NCBI RefSeq assembly: GCF_024499015.1
Contig: NZ_CP098604.1
Span: 1,798,001-1,862,000 of the forward strand
Direction: 5' to 3'
DNA: 64,000 bases
DNA from: Xanthomonas hortorum pv. pelargonii
GTDB lineage: Bacteria > Pseudomonadota > Gammaproteobacteria > Xanthomonadales > Xanthomonadaceae
Shown piece after piece: positions 48,431 through 57,500 of the stretch. The notes under the pieces were generated by a model. That model worked only from the letters and a program-made list of their open reading frames with translations. It was not told where the DNA came from and made no database searches. The first letter of the stretch is position 1; each line of letters opens with the position of its first letter. The translations under genes were made by a program, and so were the position numbers.

Positions 48431-49348
48431 TCAGCGATCCAGCGGCGGTGTGTACTGTTTCTTGGCAGTGTCGAACGTATAGGTCACCGTGTCGGCATCG
48501 CCCAGAGTGCGGATCTTGCCTGGGCCGGAAACGGCGGTGCCCTGCATCGCGACCCGCAGCGTCGGCATGGGGCCAGTCTTGGACGGCTCGAAGCTCAGCG
48601 TGCCGGTATTGGAAGCGCACTTCACTGTGGCCTCGTCGTCGCAGGCTGCGCTGTTGTCGTCACCCGTGGTGACGGTACCCAGGTAGACCCATCCCTTGTA
48701 GTCGCCCAGGTCGTTTTTGTTGGGATCGAAGGTAAAGATGGCAAAGCCCGTGGTGGTAACACCGGTTGCAAAACGCGTCGTGGGCACTGCCAGCAGCAGA
48801 TGGCCGTCCTTGGTCTGTGTGCTTTGTGGCTTGCGCTTCTCATCCAACGGATCGGCTTTTTCATTGGCACCGAAATCGCCCGCCCACTGCTGTGCATGGA
48901 ACAGCGTCCAGACCGGTTTGCCGTCCACCTTGTCCAGGATGTAAGTAGCCTGGCTGATGCTCACGCCAACAGTGGGGTCAGGCATGTCCTCATCGGCTGA
49001 GTTTGCATATTTCCCTGGTCCGGCATTGGCGAAACCGGTGTAGTACTGCTTGCCGCCAAGACTGAAGGGATAGCCATACCAGAAGGTGGCGAGGGCCCCA
49101 TTGTCGATGGTGTAGGACGCTGACCCATCTCCCTTCATGCCATAGACATCATTCAGCACGTGGCCGGGTGTTGGCACCTCGACGGTCACTGGCTGCGGCT
49201 GTGCAGCGGCAGCCTGCGCTGATGCAACCCCGGCATCTGCGCTAGGTGCTGCCGGCGTTTCCGCCATTGCGGCATCACTGGTCTTGTCCGAGCAACCGCC
49301 AAGCATCAGCATCGTTGCCACCCACAGCACTGTCTTCCTGAGCCTCAT
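48431..49348 (-). CDS. periplasmic lipoprotein, probable immunity protein of the effector
   Basis: 305 residues. MRLRKTVLWVATMLMLGGC ends in a lipobox (C19), placing it in the periplasm facing murein. After an Ala/Pro spacer the folded part has GMKGDGSASYTIDNGALATFWYG, SISQATYIL, LFHAQQWAGDFG and FTFDPNKNDLGDYKGWVYLGT; the last has the DxNxND character of a calcium-binding loop. Periplasmic lipoproteins with such loops are the known X-Tfi immunity type (XAC2610-like), which block peptidoglycan hydrolase effectors. AAGGA precedes the start. Its partner is most likely the effector at 45158; similarity to known X-Tfi is by pattern and context. Confidence 0.8.
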   Translation of the reverse strand: MRLRKTVLWVATMLMLGGCSDKTSDAAMAETPAAPSADAGVASAQAAAAQPQPVTVEVPTPGHVLNDVYGMKGDGSASYTIDNGALATFWYGYPFSLGGKQYYTGFANAGPGKYANSADEDMPDPTVGVSISQATYILDKVDGKPVWTLFHAQQWAGDFGANEKADPLDEKRKPQSTQTKDGHLLLAVPTTRFATGVTTTGFAIFTFDPNKNDLGDYKGWVYLGTVTTGDDNSAACDDEATVKCASNTGTLSFEPSKTGPMPTLRVAMQGTAVSGPGKIRTLGDADTVTYTFDTAKKQYTPPLDR

Positions 49349-49521
49349 TACGGCACGTCCTTCTTAGATTTTCGGCGGGCCGATCCTACCAAGAACGCGA
49401 TCCAGATCCAGTGCATGTGTTCGCTAGACCATGCCACCGCAGGAGACCCGCTGACGCTGTTGGCACGTGCGCACGGAATCTTGCCCAACATTCACCGCGC
49501 AGCGCAGGCACCGGCACCCTG

Positions 49522-50325
49522 CTACGGAACCTCGGCTTCTGGAAGGGGAGACCGGCCCTGCACCCGCGCCATGGCCGGTTGCGTCAACGCGTACAGAATC
49601 CGCAGATCCTCAGCATCCAATGTGCGTGCATCGTTGCCGCGATAGTGATGGTGAAAGGCGCGCAGCGTCGCGGCGGGATCCTCGACGCTGTAGCCGAGCA
49701 GGGCGAGCGCTTGCCACGGGTCGAAACCGGCCGGCGCAGCCGGGGCATCGGCTACGGGCCAGCGGCCGAATCCGGCGTCGGCCAGGCGTTTCCAGGGAAA
49801 CAGGGGACCGGGGTCGTTCTTGCGCGTCGGCGCGACGTCTTCATGGCCGACGATCTGCGTGCGCGGGATGCGCAAGCGCGTGCACAGGTCGTCCAGCAAG
49901 ACCAGCAGACTGTCGATCTGCGCGGACGCGAACGGCTCACTGCCGTCGTTGTCCAGCTCGATGCCGATCGAAGCGGAATTGATGTCGGTGATGGTGCCCC
50001 AGCGCCCGGCACCGCCGTGCCAGGCGCGCTGGTCGTCGCTGACCAACTGATAGCGCTGCCCATCGTCGCCTATCAGATAATGCGCACTGACCCGGCCACC
50101 GCTGTTACGCCCGCGCAGCGTGCTCAGACTTTGCTGCACCGAGTGCTGGTCGGTGAAGTGCAGCACGATCAGGATCGGCCGCCGCGTGTCGTAATTGGGC
50201 GACGGCACCCACTGGGCCAGCGGATTGCGCTGCGGCGCATGCGCGCAAGCACCCAACGACAGCACGACCAGGCAACACGCGGCGCGTAGCCAGAGCGATG
50301 GCAACAGGGCGGTAGTAGGCGACAT
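49522..50325 (-). CDS. amiD: lipoprotein N-acetylmuramoyl-L-alanine amidase (AmiD/AmpDh type)
   Basis: 267 residues; signal ends LSLGAC (lipobox, C27). Amidase_2 domain: PILIVLHFTDQHSVQQSLSTLRG with the first zinc His, VSAHYLIGDDGQRYQLV, ASIGIELDNDG, and VGHEDVAPTRKNDPGPLFPW with the second His and the Asp. It cleaves the MurNAc-L-Ala bond of murein or its turnover products at the outer membrane. GGAGA before the ATG at 50325. Opposite strand to the peptidase/epimerase unit beside it, divergent over 265 bp. It gives the peptides that the next genes could use. Confidence 0.92.
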   Translation of the reverse strand: MSPTTALLPSLWLRAACCLVVLSLGACAHAPQRNPLAQWVPSPNYDTRRPILIVLHFTDQHSVQQSLSTLRGRNSGGRVSAHYLIGDDGQRYQLVSDDQRAWHGGAGRWGTITDINSASIGIELDNDGSEPFASAQIDSLLVLLDDLCTRLRIPRTQIVGHEDVAPTRKNDPGPLFPWKRLADAGFGRWPVADAPAAPAGFDPWQALALLGYSVEDPAATLRAFHHHYRGNDARTLDAEDLRILYALTQPAMARVQGRSPLPEAEVP

Positions 50326-50590
50326 CGGACTCTCCGGGTGACTGGCGAAACGACAAGGGGATGCGCCGTGCCTGCGCCTGGATGGACACCGCACACGGTG
50401 CACCCATTATCTGCCGAGCGTCATGAAGTTGCAGCGGCCGCGAGCAGCCCTGCAAGCGCGGTAGGCACCGCGGCATGCGCCACGCGTACACTGCAATCCA
50501 TTGCGCTCGTCGCAGGTGCAAAATGCGCTTGCAGCATTGGTCTATCGCACAGAACCTAGTCAGTCGCTACATCCATCAAGAGCCTTCTTC

Positions 50591-52003
50591 ATGCCATTGT
50601 CGCGCCGCCTGCTGGCGTTGTTGCTGCTGGTCACCGGCCTACCCTGCAGTGCGGCTCCGGCAACGCATGCCGTTCCTGTGCAGCAGACGGCCCCATTTGC
50701 GATCAGCGATGCGCAGCTGACAGCCGATTACTGGATCCAGCGCAGTCGCACCGCACAAACGCTGCGCATGACTTCCGCACAGATCGCCAGCTTCAATGCG
50801 CGCCTGCTGCGTGACGATGTCTCCATACACGATCTTTCACAGCTGCCCGAAGCTCTCCCTGCTGCCGATGTACGCGCACGCATCGAGAAGCTGTCGGTCA
50901 CGCCAACGCGTGCGTTGTACGGTGCGGACGGAATGCCCATTGATGCGACACGCTTGGCCGCGTTGCGCCGCGCACTGGCATTGGATGCACTCCCCGCCCA
51001 GGTAACGCCACGCTTCGCGCTGGTGGTACAACGCGCGGCACTACGCACATTTCCCACTACGCAGCGTGCGTTCACCACCACCGACGACCGCGACATCGAC
51101 CGCTTCCAGGAGTCGGCGCTCTACCCCGGCACGCCGGTGGCGGTGTTGCATACCAGTGCCGATGGCGCATGGCAATTCGTGCTGGCCGCCAACTACGCCG
51201 CATGGATTGCCAGTGATCGCCTCGCAATCGGCACACGCGCCGAAGTGCTGGACTACGCACAACGCAGCCCACGCGTGATGGTCACCGGCGCACGCGTGCA
51301 AAGCGCTTACACACCCGAATTACCTGCGATCTCAGCGCTGACGCTGGACATGGGCACCAGCGTGCCGCTGCTCACTGACTGGCCACAGCAACAGCCGGTC
51401 AACGGGCAGTTGCCGCTCGCCGCATATGCCGTGCAACTGCCACTGCGCAACCAAGAAGGCCGCTTGCAGCTGGTGCCGGCACTGATCCCGCGCGGTGCCG
51501 ACATGCGCATTGGTCCGTTGCCGGCCACCCATACAGTGTTACTGCGTCAGGCATTCAAATTCCTCGGCGAGCGCTATGGCTGGGGCAACGATTACGACGC
51601 CCGCGACTGCAGCGGCTTCGTGTTGGACGTCTATCGCAGCCTTGGCATCGCATTGCCGCGCAATACTGGCGATCAGGCACGCAGTCCGGCGTTACGCAAC
51701 GTGCCGTTCGATGTGCGCGCGCCATTGCCGCAACGTCTGCAACAACTCGCACAACTGCAGGTCGGCGACCTGATCTATATTCCGGGCCACGTGATGCTGG
51801 TGATCGGGCATGAACAAGGCGCACCGTGGGTCATCCACGATGTGGCCGGCGCCAACTATCGCGCGGCCGATGGCAGCGTGCAGCGCGCGCGATTGAACGG
51901 CGTATCGGTCACCCCGTTACTGCCACTGCTCGCCAGCGACGGCACGCCGTTTGTCGATCACATCACCCGCATCCAACGCATCGCACCGATTGGCTCCACA
52001 TGA
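50591..52003 (+). CDS. secreted NlpC/P60 peptidase with SH3-like domains, YkfC type
   Basis: 470 residues with signal peptide MPLSRRLLALLLLVTGLPCSAA. The N-terminal part (about 35-330) is a helical start then bacterial-SH3-like beta segments (FALVVQRAALRTFP..., PGTPVAVLHTSADGAWQFV); the C-terminal NlpC/P60 domain has Cys in DARDCSGFVLDVYRSLG and His in GDLIYIPGHVMLVIGH. YkfC-type enzymes release L-Ala-D-Glu from murein peptides. Its stop overlaps the ATG of the epimerase that works on that dipeptide (ATGA), so the pair is one pathway step after another. Peptide bond specificity is inferred. Confidence 0.88.
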   Translation: MPLSRRLLALLLLVTGLPCSAAPATHAVPVQQTAPFAISDAQLTADYWIQRSRTAQTLRMTSAQIASFNARLLRDDVSIHDLSQLPEALPAADVRARIEKLSVTPTRALYGADGMPIDATRLAALRRALALDALPAQVTPRFALVVQRAALRTFPTTQRAFTTTDDRDIDRFQESALYPGTPVAVLHTSADGAWQFVLAANYAAWIASDRLAIGTRAEVLDYAQRSPRVMVTGARVQSAYTPELPAISALTLDMGTSVPLLTDWPQQQPVNGQLPLAAYAVQLPLRNQEGRLQLVPALIPRGADMRIGPLPATHTVLLRQAFKFLGERYGWGNDYDARDCSGFVLDVYRSLGIALPRNTGDQARSPALRNVPFDVRAPLPQRLQQLAQLQVGDLIYIPGHVMLVIGHEQGAPWVIHDVAGANYRAADGSVQRARLNGVSVTPLLPLLASDGTPFVDHITRIQRIAPIGST

Positions 52004-53097
52004 AGATCACCGGCTTCCGCCTCGGCATGCTGCGCGTGCCGTTGAAAACTCCGTTCAAGACCGCGGTGCGCACCGTGCAGGCGATCGAGGATGTGGTGGT
52101 GCTGTTGCAGACCGACAGCGGCCATATCGGCTATGGCGCAGCGCCGGCCACCGCACCGATCACCGGCGATACGCATGGCTCCATCATCGCCGCGATCCAA
52201 CAGTGCATCGCCCCGAAGCTGATCGGCCAGGACGTGGCCGATCTCAACCGGCTATGTGCGCTGGTGCAACACGCGCTGGATCGCAATACCAACGCCAAGG
52301 CTGCAGTGGAAATCGCGCTCTACGATCTGTGGGCGCAGGCATTGGGTACCCCGGTATATCAGGCGCTCGGTGGCGGCACGCCGCGCATCACCACCGACAT
52401 CACTATCAGCGTCGATACCATCGACACAATGGTGGCCGAGGCGTTGTCCGCGCTCGCACGCGGCTATGGGTCGCTGAAGATCAAGGTCGGCAAAGACAGC
52501 GATTCGGATGTCGAACGCATCAAGGCGATCCATGCGGCGGTCGCTGGCCGCGCATCGCTGCGCCTGGATGCCAACCAGGGTTGGACGCCCAAACAGGCGG
52601 TGCGCACGATGCGCACGCTGGAAGACGCCGACATCGTGATGGAATTGGTGGAGCAGCCGGTCAAGGCGGCCGACATCGACGGCCTGGCCTTCGTCACCGC
52701 GCACATCGACACGCCGGTGATGGCCGACGAAAGCGTGTTCTCGCCGATCCAGGCGATCGAGCTCATCCAGCGCCGCGCCGCCGACATCGTCAACATCAAA
52801 CTGATGAAGACCGGCGGACTCTCCAACGCAATCCGCATCGCCGATATCGCGGCGTTATATGGGGTGCCGTGCATGATCGGTTGCATGATCGAATCCAGCA
52901 TCAGCGTCGCGGCGGCGGTACATCTGGCCGTGGCCAAGGCCGATAGCATCACCCTGGCGGATCTGGATGCGCCCGCACTCGGGCAGTTCGATCCCACCGA
53001 GGGCGGAGTGCACTTCGACGAAGCGCAACTTCATATCGACGACTCGCCGGGTCTGGGCATCCGACGCATTCGCGGGCTGGAGCTGTTGTCGGATTAA
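52000..53097 (+). CDS. L-Ala-D/L-Glu epimerase (dipeptide epimerase, enolase superfamily)
   Basis: 365 residues. Interconverts L-Ala-D-Glu and L-Ala-L-Glu so that murein dipeptides can be broken down and used. Enolase-superfamily barrel: catalytic Lys in YGSLKIKVGKD, metal ligands in RLDANQGW, VEQP and VMADESVF, second Lys in VNIKLMKTGG, and MIGCMIESSISVAAAVHLAVA. Start overlaps the stop of the NlpC/P60 gene. Functional relative of E. coli YcjG and B. subtilis YkfB. A B-A repeat pair lies downstream. Confidence 0.93.
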   Translation: MKITGFRLGMLRVPLKTPFKTAVRTVQAIEDVVVLLQTDSGHIGYGAAPATAPITGDTHGSIIAAIQQCIAPKLIGQDVADLNRLCALVQHALDRNTNAKAAVEIALYDLWAQALGTPVYQALGGGTPRITTDITISVDTIDTMVAEALSALARGYGSLKIKVGKDSDSDVERIKAIHAAVAGRASLRLDANQGWTPKQAVRTMRTLEDADIVMELVEQPVKAADIDGLAFVTAHIDTPVMADESVFSPIQAIELIQRRAADIVNIKLMKTGGLSNAIRIADIAALYGVPCMIGCMIESSISVAAAVHLAVAKADSITLADLDAPALGQFDPTEGGVHFDEAQLHIDDSPGLGIRRIRGLELLSD

Positions 53098-53118
53098 AGC
53101 GCCGTTGGATATTTCTGG

Positions 53119-53234
53119 TCGAGGGCGCGGTGCCCTCACCGCTCGCGGGACACGCCGTGAATCCATCCCTGGAGGCTCGGTGGCGGCATCCATGCCGCCA
53201 CACGGTCCCGCAAGCGGTGAGGACACCGCACCAG
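53119..53234 (+). repeat. palindromic repeat, module A, copy 4
   Basis: Most complete A copy: 25-base arms 53127-53151 and 53205-53229 match at 23 positions when one is reversed and complemented, with the inner perfect hairpin TGGCGGCAT-CC-ATGCCGCCA at 53181-53200. Confidence 0.87.
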
Positions 53235-53267
53235 AGAGTTAGTCGGTTGCTTGAAAACATGCATACC

Positions 53268-53420
53268 CACACTCTTGACTGGTCATTGCCTGCCCACCGT
53301 CGCGGGACCTTACGCGGCATGGATGCCGCGTAAGAGCCTACACGGACGTACTTGCGGCGTGTCCCGCGATGGTGGGCGGGCAAGGGCCCTGCAGCCAACC
53401 CGCAGATCAGCCGCTCTGCA
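53268..53420 (+). repeat. palindromic repeat, module B, copy 6
   Basis: Module B in the same orientation as at 4.6 kb, including the right flank GCAGATCAGCCGCTCTGCA. The rest of 53098-53658 is linker sequence leading into the YkuD gene, with no gene recognised. Confidence 0.86.
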
Positions 53421-53658
53421 AGTGATCTATACGCACTGTCCAACCACGCCAAGACAATCCGACCCCTCGGTCTTAAGCCGGCCCCGCCAAGCACGCATAC
53501 GAACATCGGCGCGCATGCGCCACACAGCCGCATTGCTGGGTACAGTAGCGATAAGGTGTTGGTCCGTGATGCAGTGCCGAGGCACCGCACTGTCGCCGCC
53601 AACGACCGATCGACTCAACGCAGCTCACCCCTGCCAGACCCATTTCTCCGGAGCCTGC

Positions 53659-54435
53659 ATGCGCCTTGCCACCGTGTTTCGATCCGTCGCGTTGTTGGCG
53701 CTGGCAAGCTGCAGCAGCCTTGCCGGCGCTGCCGGTCCAATCGATGCGCTGAATCGAGCGCGCGCATTGATCGTGGTGACCACACCGGACTGGAACAGCA
53801 CACAGGCGCGCCTGCAGACATTCACCCGTGTGGATGGCCACTGGCAACAGGCCGCACCAGGGTTTGCGGTGGCGCTGGGTCGCCATGGCAGCGCCTGGGG
53901 CGATGGCCTGCATCCTGCACAGACGCAAGGCCTGCAGAAGCGCGAGGGCGACGGCCGCAGCCCGGCCGGTATATTCGCCATCGGCCCGGCCTTCGGTTAT
54001 GCGCCGAGTATCGACAGCACGATGCCATACCAGGCGATGACCGCCACCAACTACTGCATGGATGTACCGAGCTCGCCGCTGTACAACCGCATCGTCGATG
54101 CCGCCCAGGTCGGTGAGACCGCAGTGGCCGGCTCGACCGAACCGATGCGGCTGGACCTGCAACATCCCGGCGATGCACGCTACAGCGAGGGCTTTGTGAT
54201 CGCGCACAACCCCAACGCGATTCCCGGTCATGGCAGCTGCATCTTCGCCCACCTATGGCGCACGCCAGGCCAGTTCACCGCCGGTTGCACCGCCATGGCG
54301 CCGGCCGATATGCAACGCCTGCTCGCCTGGTTGAAGCCCGAAGACAAACCGCTGTTTGTGCTGTTACCGCGATCCGAATACGCACGCTTTCAAGCACAGT
54401 GGCAGCTGCCCAAGTTGAAGGACGCCGCACGATGA
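53659..54435 (+). CDS. lipoprotein with YkuD (L,D-transpeptidase-like) catalytic domain
   Basis: 258 residues; MRLATVFRSVALLALASC is a lipoprotein signal (C18). The domain includes KREGDGRSPAGIFAIGPAFGY, GEGFVIAHNP, and the catalytic segment IPGHGSCIFAHLWRTPGQFTAGCTAM in which His and the last Cys fit the HxxxxGC(S/T)A-like YkuD motif. Such proteins act on murein peptides as L,D-transpeptidases or carboxypeptidases. GGAG before the ATG at 53659. Its stop overlaps the start of the permease (ATGA), so both are coupled. The exact reaction is not predictable. Confidence 0.83.
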   Translation: MRLATVFRSVALLALASCSSLAGAAGPIDALNRARALIVVTTPDWNSTQARLQTFTRVDGHWQQAAPGFAVALGRHGSAWGDGLHPAQTQGLQKREGDGRSPAGIFAIGPAFGYAPSIDSTMPYQAMTATNYCMDVPSSPLYNRIVDAAQVGETAVAGSTEPMRLDLQHPGDARYSEGFVIAHNPNAIPGHGSCIFAHLWRTPGQFTAGCTAMAPADMQRLLAWLKPEDKPLFVLLPRSEYARFQAQWQLPKLKDAAR

Positions 54436-55739
54436 ACACACCGGTTCCTGCTCCCGATTCCACTGGGCTGGTGCGCGTCGTTAGCCGTTGGCAGATCGTC
54501 GGATTGTCGATCAACGATGTGATCGGCAGCGGCATCTATCTGCTGCCGGCGGCCACCGCCGCACTGCTGGGACCAATGAGCCTGTGGGCGGTGATGCTGG
54601 CCGGCCTGGCGGTGGCCTTGCTGGTGTTGTGCTATGCGCAGGCGGCGAGTTATTTCGATACGCCAGGCGGTAGTTATCTGTACACGCGCGAGGCGTTCGG
54701 CCCCTTCGTCGGTTTTCAGATCGGCTGGATGATCTGGCTCACCCGCATCAGTTCGGCAGCCGCATTGAGCAACGGCCTGGCCGACGCGGTCGCGCGGTTC
54801 TGGCCGACCGTCGCCACCGAGCAGTGGGCACGTCTGCTGGTGGTAGTCGGCTCATTGGGATTGCTCACCGCCATCAATGTAATCGGAGTGAAATCGGCCG
54901 CGCGCACCGGCATCGCCCTGGTGATCGGCAAGTTGGTGCCACTGCTGTTGTTTGTCGCCATCGGCCTGTTCTATGTGGATTGGTCATGGGCCTTCGCCGG
55001 CACCACGCCGGACTTGCGCGACCTGGGAAATCTAGGCGAAGCCGCCTTGTTGTTGCTGTTCGCCTATGCGGGATTCGAAAACATTCCGGCGGCCGCTGGC
55101 GAGTACCGCAATCCACGTCGCGACGTGCCGTTCGCACTGATCACCATGATCGTCACCGTCACCTTGATCTATGCGGCGGTACAAGTCGTCGCACAAGGCA
55201 CGCTGCCCAATCTTGCCGCCTCGGCCACGCCGTTGGCCGATGCCGCAAGCCGTTTCGGTGGCGAAGCGCTGGCGCTGATTCTCACCGTTGGCGCCACCAT
55301 CTCCATCCTCGGCACCACCAGCAACACGGTGATGCTTGGCCCGCGCTTTTTGTTCGCGCTTGCACAAGATGGGTATGGCCCGGCATTTCTGGCGCGCGTG
55401 CATCCACGTTTCCACACCCCTGCAGCGGCGGTGATCACCCAAGGCGTGTTGTCGCTCGGATTGGCGTTGTCGGGGTCGTTCACGCAGCTGGCGCTGTTGT
55501 CGATGGTCACGCGGCTGTTTGCGTATATCGGCACGGCTGCGGCGGTCATCGTGCTGGCGCGTCGTTACCGGCAACGTACCGACACCTTGCGTCTACCGGG
55601 TGGGCCAGCCATTCCCATCGCCGCGCTACTGCTGTCGCTTGGCCTGCTTGCCAGTGCCAGCTGGCAGAATCTGGCCGCCGCCGGCATCGCCTTGCTGGTG
55701 GGTTGGGCGTTTTATCTGTTCCCACGCAAGCAGGTTTGA
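54432..55739 (+). CDS. APC-family amino-acid permease
   Basis: 435 residues, about 12 transmembrane segments. The N-terminal signature SRWQIVGLSINDVIGSGIYLLPAATA, GGSYLYTREAFGPFVGFQIGWM and FAYAGFENIPAAAGEYRNPRRDVPFALI are typical of the amino acid/polyamine/organocation superfamily. Translationally coupled to the YkuD lipoprotein, which suggests uptake of amino acids or small products of murein turnover, though the substrate is not visible. Last gene of the salvage region. Confidence 0.88.
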   Translation: MNTPVPAPDSTGLVRVVSRWQIVGLSINDVIGSGIYLLPAATAALLGPMSLWAVMLAGLAVALLVLCYAQAASYFDTPGGSYLYTREAFGPFVGFQIGWMIWLTRISSAAALSNGLADAVARFWPTVATEQWARLLVVVGSLGLLTAINVIGVKSAARTGIALVIGKLVPLLLFVAIGLFYVDWSWAFAGTTPDLRDLGNLGEAALLLLFAYAGFENIPAAAGEYRNPRRDVPFALITMIVTVTLIYAAVQVVAQGTLPNLAASATPLADAASRFGGEALALILTVGATISILGTTSNTVMLGPRFLFALAQDGYGPAFLARVHPRFHTPAAAVITQGVLSLGLALSGSFTQLALLSMVTRLFAYIGTAAAVIVLARRYRQRTDTLRLPGGPAIPIAALLLSLGLLASASWQNLAAAGIALLVGWAFYLFPRKQV

Positions 55740-55826
55740 AGGTTTCGCAACACACTCGCGCAGGGCTCACGCATACCTAACCGCGCGCGCCCAACGCTGC
55801 AGCTCTCACCTGCATGGGAATTTGCG

Positions 55827-56324
55827 ATGAAACTGCGCCGTGTCTACAGCACACCCGATATCGCTAGTGCGCAACGCGTCGTGCAGGCAGCACGCAGCGC
55901 AGGCATCGACAATGATGCGCTGTCGTTGATTGCCCGTTCGGATATCGAGCTGGAAGACGTGCCTGACGAGCGCAAGAATGCCAAGACCGACTTTCTTCCC
56001 GCTGCTGCGCGTGGCGCCGCAACGGGCGGTGCCGCAGGCCTGGTCGCCGGTCTGGTTGCCATCGCGGTGCCTCCCATCGGCCTCACCATTGCCGGGGCCG
56101 GCGTCATGGCACTGGCAGGCGCCCTGGTCGGCACCTGGTCGTCTGCACTGATCGGGGCCACCGTACCCGATCCGATCCGTCGCCAGTTCGAAGAGGAAAT
56201 TCAGGCCGGGCGCGTATTGGTGATCATTGATGCCGACGAGCCGTCGCTGCTGCATGCCGAAACCAGCCTGGTGGCTGCGGGTGCAACACCATTGCCCTAC
56301 GAGGCCGCATCGGCGGCGACTTGA
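55827..56324 (+). CDS. small membrane-associated protein with glycine-rich helix, unknown function
   Basis: 165 residues. Ends KLRRVYSTPDIASAQRVVQAARSAGIDNDALSLIA and GRVLVIIDADEPSLLHAETSLVAAGA are soluble alpha/beta segments; between them is a long Gly/Ala-rich hydrophobic stretch (AAARGAATGGAAGLVAGLVAIAVPPIGLTIAGAGVMALAGALVG), a glycine-zipper-like membrane hairpin. Conserved in Xanthomonas-like genomes with a general stress character; no defined function. Confidence 0.72.
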   Translation: MKLRRVYSTPDIASAQRVVQAARSAGIDNDALSLIARSDIELEDVPDERKNAKTDFLPAAARGAATGGAAGLVAGLVAIAVPPIGLTIAGAGVMALAGALVGTWSSALIGATVPDPIRRQFEEEIQAGRVLVIIDADEPSLLHAETSLVAAGATPLPYEAASAAT

Positions 56325-56505
56325 ATGCGGTCGGAGACGGGCGACAGCCGGCCGATTGCAAAGGCCTTGGTTTCAGCATCGCAGCCGGACCGGTTTTATC
56401 GCACTCATCGCGACCCTACGCCTTGATGCCCTCCTCACCTGCCCTGGCAACGGATTTAACACCTACCCACCTACGGTAGACGGCACATTCACCATGGAGA
56501 CGAGC

Positions 56506-56838
56506 ATGAACGTGCCGTATCAGATTCCAGGCCGTGCGCCGGACGAAGACCGCAGCCAGAACGTATCCAACTATTGGCGTGAGCGCTTCACCGAAGAGTC
56601 GTATTACACCGAAGGTGACCGTTACGAAGATTACGAGGGCGCCTACCTGGCAGGCCATGAGGCACGTATCCGTGAAAACGCGCGTGCCTATGATCAGGTA
56701 GAGGCTGAGTTGCACCGCGAATGGGAAGCCAATCGCGGCACCGAAGGCCTGAGTTGGAGCAAGGCCCGTCACGCAGTCAAGCGTGCCTGGGAAAACGCGA
56801 CGGACTTCGTCACCGGCGACAGCAAGTCAAAGCCCTGA
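56506..56838 (+). CDS. small hydrophilic acidic protein, unknown function
   Basis: 110 residues from MNVPYQIPGRAPDEDRSQ. Rich in Glu, Tyr, Arg and Asp (YWRERFTEESYYTEGDRYEDYEGAYLAGHEARIRENARAYDQVEAELHREWEANRG), probably helical and soluble, reminiscent of stress-related small proteins that lie beside glycine-zipper genes. GGAG at 56496-56499 supports the start at 56506 over an in-frame ATG at 56494. Confidence 0.72.
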   Translation: MNVPYQIPGRAPDEDRSQNVSNYWRERFTEESYYTEGDRYEDYEGAYLAGHEARIRENARAYDQVEAELHREWEANRGTEGLSWSKARHAVKRAWENATDFVTGDSKSKP

Positions 56839-56841
56839 AAA

Positions 56842-56872
56842 CAACAACGCCACCGTCGAGGTGGCGTTGTTG
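56842..56872. terminator. intrinsic terminator between convergent genes
   Basis: Perfect 13-bp stem CAACAACGCCACC-GTCGA-GGTGGCGTTGTTG, four bases after the stop at 56838, followed by T-rich TATC. It separates the plus-strand gene from yiaA on the minus strand and may work for both. Confidence 0.8.
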
Positions 56873-56891
56873 TATCAGCGTGGTCGAGGCA

Positions 56892-57329
56892 TCAGTCCAG
56901 TGGCGGCGGTGCCGCGCGCGAAATAGGCAACCTGTTGTCGACATCCATCGCATCGCGCGTGTTCTTCTGCACCGCAACCGCACCGAACAGACTCAATACA
57001 TACGCCATTGCATAAAAGCCTTTCTCGCTGAGCAACAAGGTCGCGTTGATCAAGCCAATCGCCAATAGCAGCAGTGCGATGATCAGCGAGAACCAGCAGA
57101 TCGCGTAATACAGTCCCGTCACCGGAATACCGTCCGCGCGGTCACGCACACTCTTCTGCAACGACACCGATGCGAACAAGCCAAACAGCAGCAACGTAAA
57201 GTAGTAGCCTTTTTCGTTGAGCATCATCTGCGCATTCCACAACCCGATCAGGTAGGCAGTGCTGCCCAGCAGCAATGCGGCCCAGGATGCGGCGATAAAA
57301 GCAGGTGAGGTTTTTTGCGTGGCAACCAT
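56892..57329 (-). CDS. yiaA: inner-membrane protein YiaA
   Basis: 145 residues, four hydrophobic helices in two similar halves: [28 protein letters not shown] and [40 protein letters not shown], the YiaA/B repeat. Inner-membrane protein of unknown function, induced under stress in E. coli. It is divergent from the sugar dehydrogenase with a 171-bp gap and convergent with the gene at 56506. Confidence 0.9.
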   Translation of the reverse strand: MVATQKTSPAFIAASWAALLLGSTAYLIGLWNAQMMLNEKGYYFTLLLFGLFASVSLQKSVRDRADGIPVTGLYYAICWFSLIIALLLLAIGLINATLLLSEKGFYAMAYVLSLFGAVAVQKNTRDAMDVDNRLPISRAAPPPLD

Positions 57330-57500
57330 GGAAACTCCTTTTCATGGTGGAGCAGGAAGGTGGGACGCACACGTCTCACAGAGAAAGTGATCTACGACAA
57401 GGCGGCCTTGAAGGCGTCGTGTAAGGTACTTGAAAACCCGACGCGGGACACGTTGCGGGAGGGCTGCAGCGTCACCGCGCCTTATCCCCTGGAGGACCAC

